A DNA stretch of 64,000 nucleotides from assembly GCF_029784155.1 (NCBI RefSeq), contig NC_073692.1:15109752-15173751 (forward strand), read 5' to 3'. The position numbers and the translations under genes are program-made. The notes under the pieces are model-generated. The model searched no databases, was not told the origin of the DNA, and saw nothing but the letters and a program-made list of their open reading frames with translations. How positions within the stretch are numbered: position 1 is the first letter of the stretch; the number at the start of each line of letters is the position of its first letter. Source of the stretch: Uranotaenia lowii. Taxonomy: Eukaryota > Arthropoda > Insecta > Diptera > Culicidae. This document shows, one piece after another, positions 1 through 12,322 of the stretch.

Positions 1-1330
1 TTTCATTTCAAAAAGTCGGAAGTCCAGAAATTCCGCAATGCGATTGCGACACATAGGGTTATTTTCACTACCAAACAACTGTCTTCATATTGTGGAGTTT
101 GGCTCCATAAAGTAAGAAATTGAAAAATTCCTTAAATGGTATTTTAAAATTTTGCCCTTTTGAATTTGTTAACTGAGATTATGAGCTTCTGGCAAGAGTC
201 ATCTCGAATGCCCGGGGCGTTGCGCAGTGGATTGATACGCCAAAAAGATGTAATAATGTAAACCGTGCTGTAAACATTTTTTAAATCGACTCACATATTT
301 TAAAGAATAATTGGAAAGAAAACGATATTTTCCTGAACTTCCAAGTTCTGTTTACAAGAAAAAAATTAGAACAAAAATCCAAAAAAAACTCTGAGTATAT
401 GGTTCCCAAGCAATAGAAAACGATTCCAAAACTCAATTAATTGTGTATTTTATATACTAAAGTCATAAATTGCCATCGATCTTACAATTTTTGGATAAGA
501 AAAACATCTTAAGTTAACTTAGTTTTTTTTTATATTTCAAACCACTGTGTTCTGTAGGAGACCACGTGGCTTTTGCTCGGTAGACTGCAATGCAAATGCT
601 GTTAGCACGCATACCAATGTACCTTCGATTCATGGTTCCCAAATCGCGATTTTTGCATTTTCAATGCTTGGATATGACTTTTAGTTAGTCGAATTACTTA
701 TGTTCTCCAACTTATTTCAAAGCTTAAGTTGATAGAAACGGTCTTATCATACAACCCAATTAGTATGAAAACATTTATGCATAGTTTTAAATGAAGGTTT
801 GGGGAAAACATCAGCCCAAAAATACCTCTTTGATTAACATGTATTTTTTCCAGCTTCCAACACTGGTGGTGTATTTCGATTGAAGTTGCATGCCAAGAAA
901 AGGAACAAAATTAGTTTTAATTTTTTATTTAAAACCTCAATAAATATTCACTCTTTGATCTTTCTAGTATTTTTTGATTTTTTGTCGAGTTTAACTGTAA
1001 GCATGAGTATTTATTGCAAATTTTTCAAATGAATGTCCGCGTTTGAAATCGCATGTGAATTTAACAGTTGCACTAGAAAGGTGAGTTCATCTGATTTTCA
1101 TACGATGATTTCCAACATAATTTCCTCGGATGCAGATCGAAAAAAATTTACTTCTTTATTAAAGTACCAAGAATCAAAAAAATCGGTATGCACAGATTTG
1201 AAACAAATTATTATCTTCGCAATGAAAATATATTCAAAATTTTTCAAGCTCAATTTGGACCTGAAAAACATGAAAAGACATGTTGGCATGCCAAGAAAAG
1301 GACCATGCCAAAATAGGGCTCACTTACCCT
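1..1330. other. AT-rich spacer, no gene seen
   Basis: The stretch is AT-rich with many homopolymer runs. The longest open frame (plus strand, about 1033-1431) runs into a repeat and has no recognisable domain. I see no splice-bounded coding segment, RNA gene or terminal-repeat pair here. Confidence 0.5.
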
Positions 1331-1339
1331 ATGTACATA

Positions 1340-1700
1340 TGTATAAAAGAATGTTTGTCTGTCTGTCTGTCTGTCTGTTCCCTATAGATTCGAAAACTAC
1401 TGAACCGATCAATTTGAAATTTGGTATGTAAGAGATTTTGGGGTCAGAGTTGGTTTCTAAATTACTTTCAAACCGCTTCGACTTAAAGGAGGGGTAGGGG
1501 GGTCTCCCATACAACATTTATAAAAATTTGACACAATTTGAACAATATTCGGAAACTACTGAACAGATCCACGTGAAATTTGGTGTGTAGTCGTTTTCAA
1601 GGACGAGAATGGTTTCTACAATACTTTCAAACCTCTTCAAATCGAACAATTTTCTGAACTGATCAGCGTAAAATTTGGGTCTAGCCGTTTTCAAATTCAA
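1340..1700. repeat. Diverged tandem repeat with a short tetranucleotide run
   Basis: A (GTCT)n run lies near 1356-1378. After it, the phrase 'gaaactactgaac' followed by 'gaaatttggt' occurs at about 1391-1425 and again at about 1550-1585, with a weaker third echo near 1650-1680. A second shared phrase, 'actttcaaacc', lies near 1464 and 1622. The spacing is about 155-160 bases, so this is a diverged tandem duplication. It resembles dispersed repeats common in mosquito genomes, but I cannot assign it to a named family. Confidence 0.5.
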
Positions 1701-3327
1701 AAAAGGGGGGCTCCCATAAAAATAAAAAAAAAATTGAAAGATTTTTGTTAAAAATTGATAAACGTAAGCGTTTTAACAAAATGATGATTTATTGAATTGA
1801 CAAATAAGTTTTATTAAAATGTTATGAAAAATTGCATTGATAGACGCTTCTCTTTTTCATAAATGAAGACTCTCATATTAAAATTTAATGTAACATACCT
1901 AAACCAATCTTATGTTGTTGGTTATTTTGATGATATCTTCTTTATATTTTAATGTCTTTGAATTAATATAAAAAAAATGGATGGATCTATAAAATTCATA
2001 GAGAATCAATACAAACGAACATGCCACACTAAAACACATCGTTAAAAAAGGTCGTCCCTTTTCGCTTTTCATCATAAAAATCAGCCCAGAGTGGGTGACG
2101 CAAAATACGTCTAAATTTGAAAAGTCATTTAAACACCAGTTTGGAGAAATATTTTTCATTCAAAATTATCACGGATTGTAACCACATACTTTTCTAGGCG
2201 AAATTTGGAGCCAAACCGATATTTCCTATTCATGTTTTAGCCTTTTGAAGTTGGACATTTTTTTAGTGGGTGACGGTCGTGTTAATTGAAAAATTTCTAG
2301 AAAAAAAGGAAAGTGGCGCGTTGTGAAACCACGATTTGAATCCATCATTGGTCGGGAATGACTTGGTTTTGAAAATTTTTTCTTTGTCTTACCAGTCTTA
2401 CCGGTTTAAAAAATTCCAAAATCGTGCTTAAGTAATTGCCATCTTAATTATCTTGTTTTTTTCATATCCTAATAATCATGTCTGAATCAATCACTCTAAA
2501 ATCTGATTTGTACTGATCTATGTACACGCTCATTTTTTTTCAACCATTAATGACTTTTCTTGAACCATTTTTTGAGATTTCTGTTAGAACTGCCATAATT
2601 GTTGAAAAATGGTTAAATTTCAACCGTAAAACGTATGAAAACTGGCAGCCATCTTTGCGAAGGAACTTGTTTATTTTTTTTATAGCTTTGCGATGAGTTA
2701 AAAAATTCAGCTATTCAAAATCAGCGGTTTTACAACTTTTGATAAGATTATCTGGAAATTCAATGAATGCGTAAGTATTTCTTGAATAAAAACATAATGA
2801 TATGAATGAAATTGAGGGGTTCTTCAAAATAACTCTAACCTTGTTTTTTTTTCTTGTAATTGATAGGTAGAGTCGGTGTGCTAGCTGTGGCTCTAGTCTA
2901 AATACAAGAGGAACCGCATCAGGAGCTTTTGCTAAATGATCTGCAAGAACAGACAACATCATCCGCGATAGTTATGTGGAAAAAAAGAATCAGATTTCGA
3001 TGGTGGAAAATTTCATACCTCATCTGATTGGCCGGGACAGACTTCTCGGAGACTGGCGGTGGTTCTAGGAATGGAACCACTTTGCTTTGCCATGATATAG
3101 ATTCTTTTTAAAGGTAAGCTTTATTAAAGTTTTTTTGAACTATTTCAATCATTGGATTGATTTTTTTCATTTCACCATACTAACAGTTTTCTGTATCTTT
3201 ATTGCAGAAATGATTTAAGAGCACTTCCCGTTGTTCAGCGAATGTTCCGATTGAAAAGCTGCGATTAGAAACCACTGGAGGAACGGCTACTGGATTTGGT
3301 GCTGTACAATCACCGGGGAGGGGGCAG
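1701..3327. other. Spacer with weak exon-like patches
   Basis: Mostly AT-rich. About 2870-3110 and 3215-3327 are more GC-rich and contain short open stretches on both strands with splice-like edges. One example on the minus strand is a 25-codon ATG frame ending at a GATGAG|GTATGA-like donor near 3018. Joining these pieces gives in-frame stops and I recognise no protein. They could be remnants of an old gene or transposon that the hAT element at 3328 later interrupted. Confidence 0.3.
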
Positions 3328-3793
3328 CAGGGGTGCCAGGTGGTTTTGATAAAAATCAGGACACCGCAATGATAAAAATCAGGATTTTTCAGGACATCTC
3401 TAAATTGATGAAAATAACATGCAGCTCTGCTTAGATTGCATAACTAAAGGCGAAATACAGGTGCTGAAGACGCCTAAAGTTATGCAACTACAGCGAGAAA
3501 AACCTTGGATAACCTGAAGATAACATCGAAAAACACTATTTAAATATCATTTGAACCAAAGATTTTCATCGATTAAACTAGTTTAACTGTTTTGTAGAAG
3601 ATTTGTTTGATTTTCTCACCATTTAACAATAAATTTAGTTAAAGTTTAGATATTTTTCAAAAATCAGGACAAATCAGGACATTTTAAACGTCATTTTTCA
3701 AAAATCAGGACAATTCAAGCGTTTTTGAAAAATCAGGACGGCCTCTCAAAAATCAGGACAAATCCTGAAAAATCAGGACACCTGACACCCCTG
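3328..3793. mobile_element. hAT-type MITE, 466 bp, with 8-bp target duplication
   Basis: The ends form a terminal inverted repeat, CAGGGGTGCCAGGTG on the left against CAGGGGTGTCAGGTG on the right strand (15 bp, one mismatch). The identical octamer GGGGGCAG flanks both sides (3320-3327 and 3794-3801). CAGGG-type termini plus an 8-bp duplication are the hallmark of the hAT superfamily. The body has no open frame of note, so it is non-autonomous. It carries many direct copies of a motif close to ATCAGGACA, concentrated at both ends, which resemble subterminal transposase-binding repeats. The perfect duplication suggests a fairly recent insertion. Confidence 0.88.
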
Positions 3794-3801
3794 GGGGGCA
3801 G

Positions 3802-5700
3802 CCGCGCTTGCGAATATGATTATGGTATCGGTCCTTATTCGCCCTGCAATTGTTGCATTTAGTGCATCTTCATTGCCAGCATCCAATAGCGGAGATTCTT
3901 GTGAAGCTAACCAGAATAATGCTCATGATTTTTTTTAGCATTTAATATTCACATGATAAATGTATTTTGCATTTTTTTTCCTTTTCTTTTTCTGGGATTT
4001 TCATCCTATGCGGATGATTCATCCCTTTGCATGTATTTTGAAATAAATACTCTTTTTACAACACACGGTCACTCGTTCTTCATTCATTAAAATGATTTCC
4101 CCTGAATTTTTGCTCATTTTCACTTTTTCCGACCATGTTTAAAAAATAACCATTATCCAAGTTTTCCTTGAAATCTCATTTTATGAGTTTTCACTGAAAA
4201 CTCATAAAACGACTTGATCCACAAAACCTCGATTATGGTTATTTTTCAAGCATTTATGGTTCAATATGGCCGAGCGTGTATGGTATCTAACGAATCTGGA
4301 TAAAAATGGAACAAATAATGTCGATGATTTTATTTAGAATCTAGTGTTCGATCGTGTCAAATGAAGATCGTCAAAAACGCGAAAGAACGAAACGCGAAAT
4401 CGTCACACATCTTCTTATCAGCTGCAGCTGCGGCTGCAAGCAATTGCACTAAACGTTCTCAGCCAACGAATGCACTTAACAAAACGGCAATTTTTCGCAA
4501 CACATGTGCAGTCTAGCTTTTTATCGTAGTCGGTAAACGCGTCGCCTTATGCAAATGTGTTGTGACGATTAGAAACAGTAGTTTTTTATACCTTCGAATT
4601 AAAGGGCGGTTCCCCCTTTTCTGTGATTTCTCTAACGGAAGAAAGGGTCTGGCAATGTTTCTGAGTTCGAATCCCTAGAATCCTTGCTTCCACTTTTGTA
4701 GCAAGTGTTGTGTTCGCTTCCTTAGGCGACCACACACAACCACACAGCGCACAAAAGTGACAGACAGGGACTGTTATTTGCGCAAACGCGCCCGAAATCA
4801 CCCTGGAGAAAAAAAAAACATATCCCTTGAGTATTGTTCTGGGCCTATGAATCGGCACGTGTTCTTGGCCCTTGGTAAACTCAAGGAACAGTATAGCGAA
4901 ATCCATCCGGGCAGTGTTTGTTGTGTAAAATCAACTTCTGCAACACTGCTGGGTGGATACACAAAGCAATTTTTTTTTTGCGCCTCAATATAATCAGGGA
5001 GAAGTTGGCGTTGCACTTGTTGAATGTGTAACTATTCTAAAAATAGATTCTTTACTGGAGAAGGTCGATAACGTAGTTTAGGTATAAGCGATTGAATCGA
5101 TTTTACCTACATTGTTTCACTGTTTACAATGATAGGAAAAATGTTTGGCATGACTTATAACGATAATTGAATCTTCCGAACGTTTTTGAGAGAGAAAGTT
5201 GGATGATGATGTATCAAAATTGAAGAATTCAAAAATCAGTTTTCCGATTTCAAATGTGACATTTTTTTTTGATTTTCTTTACAAAAATTTCATAACAAAC
5301 TCTTTACTGAATACGACGCTATAAAGAAGATTTGATTTTTTTTTAAATTTCGTATTTGATTCTTTAGACCATCAATAATATGTTTGGTCATAATTAAACC
5401 CTGATTGCGACATTGAAAAATAAAACGTTTTAAAGAACAAATTTCTTATTGATTTAAAAAAAAATCAACCTAAAACCTTTCTTTTTCAACAGTTTTTCAT
5501 TGATGTTGTAGAACGTTTCAAAAAAGAGATTCAAAATTGTCAACATTCAGAGTCATCTTTCTGATTTCAATATCTGAAATTTAAATTTTGAAATTCATAT
5601 TTCCGACTCTTATATTCAGGATTCCTTTTCAGAAATCAGAATGAGATTTTGAATAAAAATTTCAGATTTAAGATTCAATTTTTAAATTCCTATCCAAACT
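3802..5700. other. Spacer, no gene supported
   Basis: A moderately GC-rich patch at 4370-4960 contains short overlapping frames on both strands (the longest is about 106 codons, minus strand, 4586-4906). None has a recognisable domain. An AATAAA at about 4040 on the plus strand could be a poly(A) signal, but no transcript can be assigned to it. The rest, to the satellite edge near 5706, is AT-rich. Confidence 0.4.
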
Positions 5701-5705
5701 GAGTT

Positions 5706-8700
5706 TCAATTGTTTGATAAAAAAAACAAAAAGACAAAGAAAGAAAAAAAAAAGACAAAAAAGATAAAAAAGACAAAAAAAAACACAAAAAGAATACACA
5801 AAAAGCACAAAAAAGACACAAAAAGACACAAAAACGACACAAAAAAGACACAAAAAAGACAGAAAAAAGTCATAAAAAAGACACAAAAAAGACACAAAAA
5901 ATAACAAAAACGACACAAAAAAAAAGAAACAAAAAACACACAAAAAGACACAAAAAAGACACAAAAAAGACACAAAAAAGACACAAAAAAGACACAAAAC
6001 AGACACAAAAAAGAAACAAAAAAGACACAAAAAAGAAACAAAAAAGACACAAAAAAGACACAAAAAGGTCATAAAAAAGACACAAAAAAGACACAAAAAA
6101 ATAACAAAAACGACACAAAAAAAAGAAACAAAAAACACACAAAAAGACACAAAAAAGACACAAAAAAGACACAAAAAAGACACAAAAAAGACACAAAACA
6201 GACACAAAAAAGACAGAAAAGACAGAAAGGACAGAAAAGACAGAAAAGACAGAAAAGACAGAAAAGACAAAAAAGACAAAAAAGACAAAAAAGACAAAAA
6301 TGACAAAAAAGACAGAAAAGGCAAAAAAGACAGAAAAGACAGAAAAGACAGAAAAGACAGAAAAGACAGAAAAGTCAGAAAAGACAGAAAAGACAGAAAA
6401 GACAGAAAAGACAGAAAAGACAGAAAAGACGGAAAAGACAAAAATGACAAAAAATGCCAAAAAATGACAAAAAATGACAAAAAATTACAAAAATGACAAA
6501 AATGACAGAAAAGACAAAAAAGACAAAAAAGACAAAAAAGACAAAAAAGACAAAAAAGACAAAAAAGACAAAAAAGACAAAAAAGACAAAAAAGACAAAA
6601 AAGACAAAAAAGACAAAAAAGACAAAAAAGACAAAAAAGACAAAAAAGACAAAAAAGACAAAAAAGACAAAAAAGACAAAAAAGACAAAAAAGACAAAAA
6701 AGACAAAAAAGACAAAAAAGACAAAAAATACTAAAAAGACAAAAAAGACAAAAAAGACAAAAAAGACAAAAAAGACAAAAAAGACAAAAAAGACAAAAAA
6801 GACAAAAAAGGCAAAAAAGACAAAAAAGACAAAAAAGACAAAAAAGACAAAAAAGACAAAAAAGACAAAAAAGACAAAAAAGACAAAAAAGACAAAAAAG
6901 ACAAAAAAGACAAAAAAGACAAAAAAGACAAAAAAGACTAAAAAGACAAAAAAGACAAAAAAGACAAAAAAGACAAAAAAGACAAAAAAGACAAAAAAGA
7001 CAAAAAAGACAAAAAAGACAAAAAAGACAAAAAAGACAAAAAAGACAAAAAAGACAAAAAAGACAAAAAAGACAAAAAAGACAAAAAAGACAAAAAAGAC
7101 AAAAAAGACAAAATAGACAGAAAAGACAAAAAAGACAAAAAAGACAAAAAAGACAAAAAAGACAAAAAAGACAAAAAAGACAAAAAAGACAAAAAAGACA
7201 AAAAAGACAAAAAAGACAAAAAAGACAAAAAAGACAAAAAAGACAAAAAAGACAAAAAAGACAAAAAAGACAAAAAAGACAAAAAAGACAAAAAAGACAA
7301 AAAAGACAAAAAAGACAAAAAAGACAAAAAAGACAAAAAAGACAAAAAAGACAAAAAAGACAAAAAAGACAAAAAAGACAAAAAAGACAAAAAAGACAAA
7401 AAAGACAAAAAAGACAAAAAAGACAAAAAAGACAAAAAAGACAAAAAAGACAAAAAAGACAAAAAAGACAAAAAAGACAAAAAAGACAAAAAAGACAAAA
7501 AAGACAAAAAAGACAAAAAAGACAAAAAAGACAAAAAAGACAAAAAAGACAAAAAAGACAAAAAAGACAAAAAAGACAAAAAAGACAAAAAAGACAAAAA
7601 AGACAAAAAAGACAAAAAAGACAAAAAAGACAAAAAAGACAAAAAAGACAAAAAAGACAAAAAAGACAAAAAAGACAAAAAAGACAAAAAAGACAAAAAA
7701 GACAAAAAAGACAAAAAAGACAAAAAAGACAAAAAAGACAAAAAAGACAAAAAAGACAAAAAAGACAAAAAAGACAAAAAAGACAAAAAAGACAAAAAAG
7801 ACAAAAAAGACAAAAAAGACAAAAAAGACAAAAAAGACAAAAAAGACAAAAAAGACAAAAAAGACAAAAAAGACAAAAAAGACAAAAAAGACAAAAAAGA
7901 CAAAAAAGACAAAAAAGACAAAAAAGACAAAAAAGACAAAAAAGACAAAAAAGACAAAAAAGACAAAAAAGACAAAAAAGACAAAAAAGACAAAAAAGAC
8001 AAAAAAGACAAAAAAGACAAAAAAGACAAAAAAGACAAAAAAGACAAAAAAGACAAAAAAGACAAAAAAGACAAAAAAGACAAAAAAGACAAAAAAGACA
8101 AAAAAGACAAAAAAGACAAAAAAGACAAAAAAGACAAAAAAGACAAAAAAGACAAAAAAGACAAAAAAGACAAAAAAGACAAAAAAGACAAAAAAGACAA
8201 AAAAGACAAAAAAGACAAAAAAGACAAAAAAGACAAAAAAGACAAAAAAGACAAAAAAGACAAAAAAGACAAAAAAGACAAAAAAGACAAAAAAGACAAA
8301 AAAGACAAAAAAGACAAAAAAGACAAAAAAGACAAAAAAGACAAAAAAGACAAAAAAGACAAAAAAGACAAAAAAGACAAAAAAGACAAAAAAGACAAAA
8401 AAGACAAAAAAGACAAAAAAGACAAAAAAGACAAAAAAGACAAAAAAGACAAAAAAGACAAAAAAGACAAAAAAGACAAAAAAGACAAAAAAGACAAAAA
8501 AGACAAAAAAGACAAAAAAGACAAAAAAGACAAAAAAGACAAAAAAGACAAAAAAGACAAAAAAGACAAAAAAGACAAAAAAGACAAAAAAGACAAAAAA
8601 GACAAAAAAGACAAAAAAGACAAAAAAGACAAAAAAGACAAAAAAGACAAAAAAGACAAAAAAGACAAAAAAGACAAAAAAGACAAAAAAGACAAAAAAG

Positions 8701-11700
8701 ACAAAAAAGACAAAAAAGACAAAAAAGACAAAAAAGACAAAAAAGACAAAAAAGACAAAAAAGACAAAAAAGACAAAAAAGACAAAAAAGACAAAAAAGA
8801 CAAAAAAGACAAAAAAGACAAAAAAGACAAAAAAGACAAAAAAGACAAAAAAGACAAAAAAGACAAAAAAGACAAAAAAGACAAAAAAGACAAAAAAGAC
8901 AAAAAAGACAAAAAAGACAGAAAAGACAGAAAAGACAGAAAAGACGGAAAAGACAAAAATGACAAAAAATGCCAAGAAATGACAAAAAATTACAAAAATG
9001 ACAAAAATGACAGAAAAGACAAAAAAGACAAAAAAGACAAAAAAGACAAAAAAGACAAAAAAGACAAAAAAGACAAAAAAGACAAAAAAGACAAAAAAGA
9101 CAAAAAAGACAAAAAAGACAAAAAAGACAAAAAAGACAAAAAAGACAAAAAAGACAAAAAAGACAAAAAAGACAAAAAAGACAAAAAAGACAAAAAAGAC
9201 AAAAAAGACAAAAAAGACAAAAAAGACAAAAAAGACAAAAAAGACAAAAAAGACAAAAAAGACAAAAAAGACAAAAAAGACAAAAAAGACAAAAAAGACA
9301 AAAAAGACAAAAAAGACAAAAAAGACAAAAAAGACAAAAAAGACAAAAAAGACAAAAAAGACAAAAAAGACAAAAAAGACAAAAAAGACAAAAAAGACAA
9401 AAAAGACAAAAAAGACAAAAAAGACAAAAAAGACAAAAAAGACAAAAAAGACAAAAAAGACAAAAAAGACAAAAAAGACAAAAAAGACAAAAAAGACAAA
9501 AAAGACAAAAAAGACAAAAAAGACAAAAAAGACAAAAAAGACAAAAAAGACAAAAAAGACAAAAAAGACAAAAAAGACAAAAAAGACAAAAAAGACAAAA
9601 AAGACAAAAAAGACAAAAAAGACAAAAAAGACAAAAAAGACAAAAAAGACAAAAAAGACAAAAAAGACAAAAAAGACAAAAAAGACAAAAAAGACAAAAA
9701 AGACAAAAAAGACAAAAAAGACAAAAAAGACAAAAAAGACAAAAAAGACAAAAAAGACAAAAAAGACAAAAAAGACAAAAAAGACAAAAAAGACAAAAAA
9801 GACAAAAAAGACAAAAAAGACAAAAAAGACAAAAAAGACAAAAAAGACAAAAAAGACAAAAAAGACAAAAAAGACAAAAAAGACAAAAAAGACAAAAAAG
9901 ACAAAAAAGACAAAAAAGACAAAAAAGACAAAAAAGACAAAAAAGACAAAAAAGACAAAAAAGACAAAAAAGACAAAAAAGACAAAAAAGACAAAAAAGA
10001 CAAAAAAGACAAAAAAGACAAAAAAGACAAAAAAGACAAAAAAGACAAAAAAGACAAAAAAGACAAAAAAGACAAAAAAGACAAAAAAGACAAAAAAGAC
10101 AAAAAAGACAAAAAAGACAAAAAAGACAAAAAAGACAAAAAAGACAAAAAAGACAAAAAAGACAAAAAAGACAAAAAAGACAAAAAAGACAAAAAAGACA
10201 AAAAAGACAAAAAAGACAAAAAAGACAAAAAAGACAAAAAAGACAAAAAAGACAAAAAAGACAAAAAAGACAAAAAAGACAAAAAAGACAAAAAAGACAA
10301 AAAAGACAAAAAAGACAAAAAAGACAAAAAAGACAAAAAAGACAAAAAAGACAAAAAAGACAAAAAAGACAAAAAAGACAAAAAAGACAAAAAAGACAAA
10401 AAAGACAAAAAAGACAAAAAAGACAAAAAAGACAAAAAAGACAAAAAAGACAAAAAAGACAAAAAAGACAAAAAAGACAAAAAAGACAAAAAAGACAAAA
10501 AAGACAAAAAAGACAAAAAAGACAAAAAAGACAAAAAAGACAAAAAAGACAAAAAAGACAAAAAAGACAAAAAAGACAAAAAAGACAAAAAAGACAAAAA
10601 AGACAAAAAAGACAAAAAAGACAAAAAAGACAAAAAAGACAAAAAAGACAAAAAAGACAAAAAAGACAAAAAAGACAAAAAAGACAAAAAAGACAAAAAA
10701 GACAAAAAAGACAAAAAAGACAAAAAAGACAAAAAAGACAAAAAAGACAAAAAAGACAAAAAAGACAAAAAAGACAAAAAAGACAAAAAAGACAAAAAAG
10801 ACAAAAAAGACAAAAAAGACAAAAAAGACAAAAAAGACAAAAAAGACAAAAAAGACAAAAAAGACAAAAAAGACAAAAAAGACAAAAAAGACAAAAAAGA
10901 CAAAAAAGACAAAAAAGACAAAAAAGACAAAAAAGACAAAAAAGACAAAAAAGACAAAAAAGACAAAAAAGACAAAAAAGACAAAAAAGACAAAAAAGAC
11001 AAAAAAGACAAAAAAGACAAAAAAGACAAAAAAGACAAAAAAGACAAAAAAGACAAAAAAGACAAAAAAGACAAAAAAGACAAAAAAGACAAAAAAGACA
11101 AAAAAGACAAAAAAGACAAAAAAGACAAAAAAGACAAAAAAGACAAAAAAGACAAAAAAGACAAAAAAGACAAAAAAGACAAAAAAGACAAAAAAGACAA
11201 AAAAGACAAAAAAGACAAAAAAGACAAAAAAGACAAAAAAGACAAAAAAGACAAAAAAGACAAAAAAGACAAAAAAGACAAAAAAGACAAAAAAGACAAA
11301 AAAGACAAAAAAGACAAAAAAGACAAAAAAGACAAAAAAGACAAAAAAGACAAAAAAGACAAAAAAGACAAAAAAGACAAAAAAGACAAAAAAGACAAAA
11401 AAGACAAAAAAGACAAAAAAGACAAAAAAGACAAAAAAGACAAAAAAGACAAAAAAGACAAAAAAGACAAAAAAGACAAAAAAGACAAAAAAGACAAAAA
11501 AGACAAAAAAGACAAAAAAGACAAAAAAGACAAAAAAGACAAAAAAGACAAAAAAGACAAAAAAGACAAAAAAGACAAAAAAGACAAAAAAGACAAAAAA
11601 GACAAAAAAGACAAAAAAGACAAAAAAGACAAAAAAGACAAAAAAGACAAAAAAGACAAAAAAGACAAAAAAGACAAAAAAGACAAAAAAAAACAAAAAA

Positions 11701-11840
11701 GACAAAAAAGACAAATGAGACAAAAAATGACAAAAAAGACAAAAAAGTTAAAAAAATGACTAAACATGACTAAAAAGACAAAAAAAACAAAAATTACAAA
11801 AAAAAGACAAGAAGACAAAAACAAAAAAAAAGTTAAAAAA
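5706..11840. repeat. 6-kb simple satellite, 11-bp then 9-bp units
   Basis: From about 5706 to 6210 the unit is 11 bp (GACACAAAAAA). From about 6210 to 6470 it is 9 bp (GACAGAAAA). From about 6500 to 11690 it is an almost perfectly homogeneous 9-mer, GACAAAAAA, repeated several hundred times. It frays out by 11840. Because the period is a multiple of three, several strand/frame combinations stay open for up to about 2,000 codons, giving low-complexity peptides such as KKD or LFC repeats. These are not genes. An internal junction block near 8915-9015 copies the left edge of the 9-mer array. The array begins about 2.5 kb beyond the ush stop codon. Confidence 0.95.
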
Positions 11841-12322
11841 ATTAAAAAACAATTTATGGATCCAATTTTTTTCGATAAAAATTATGTTTTTGTAAGAAAG
11901 TGTGATAGCAATAAATACAATCGACTTGTTTGAATCATGTTTCATAATTTTATTTTCATAATATGCCGTTTGTTTTTTCTTTCACTTTTCATTGCTTGTC
12001 GAGAATGTGTATTTCTCAACTTGGTAGCTTTTCTTCCCATTGTTTTTTTTTTCTACTTCACTTTTAACTTGTGTTGAGTTGTTTTTGATTTTTCTTCTTC
12101 TTCGATTTTCGAGGGTTATTTTTTTTGCTGTAACACGACGGGCACACACGCACAACGATATATGTATGTATGTAGAGTAATAGTTTAGTAGTGGTACCTA
12201 CACAATTTTGATAAATAATAGTTTTTGTTATTGTCATTTCGTGTATTCTAATTTTTCAACAATTTTTTGTTTAAAGTTGTTACTCAATCAAGTGTGGTTT
12301 TTTCTTCCTCTTTTTCTTTTAA
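11841..12322. other. Sequence downstream of ush, possible distal 3'UTR
   Basis: AT-rich, with minus-strand AATAAA words near 11950 and 12363 that could serve as poly(A) signals for ush. The 3' end of the transcript cannot be placed from sequence alone. No open frame is supported. Confidence 0.3.

Noticed and set aside
2522..4285. A 1.76-kb element with ACACGCTC inverted ends
   Set aside because: The ends match only over about 9 bases and then weakly, and no target duplication could be found.
4660..4690. tRNA-like box B (GAGTTCGAATCCC) on the plus strand
   Set aside because: No matching box A or cloverleaf upstream; probably chance or a worn SINE piece.
5668..11824. Open frames up to 2,024 codons on both strands
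   Set aside because: They are produced by 9-bp and 11-bp repeats lacking stop codons. The peptides are pure low-complexity repeats and several frames are open at once.
5706..11840. CRISPR-like array
   Set aside because: The repeat is contiguous and has no unique spacers, and the DNA is eukaryotic.
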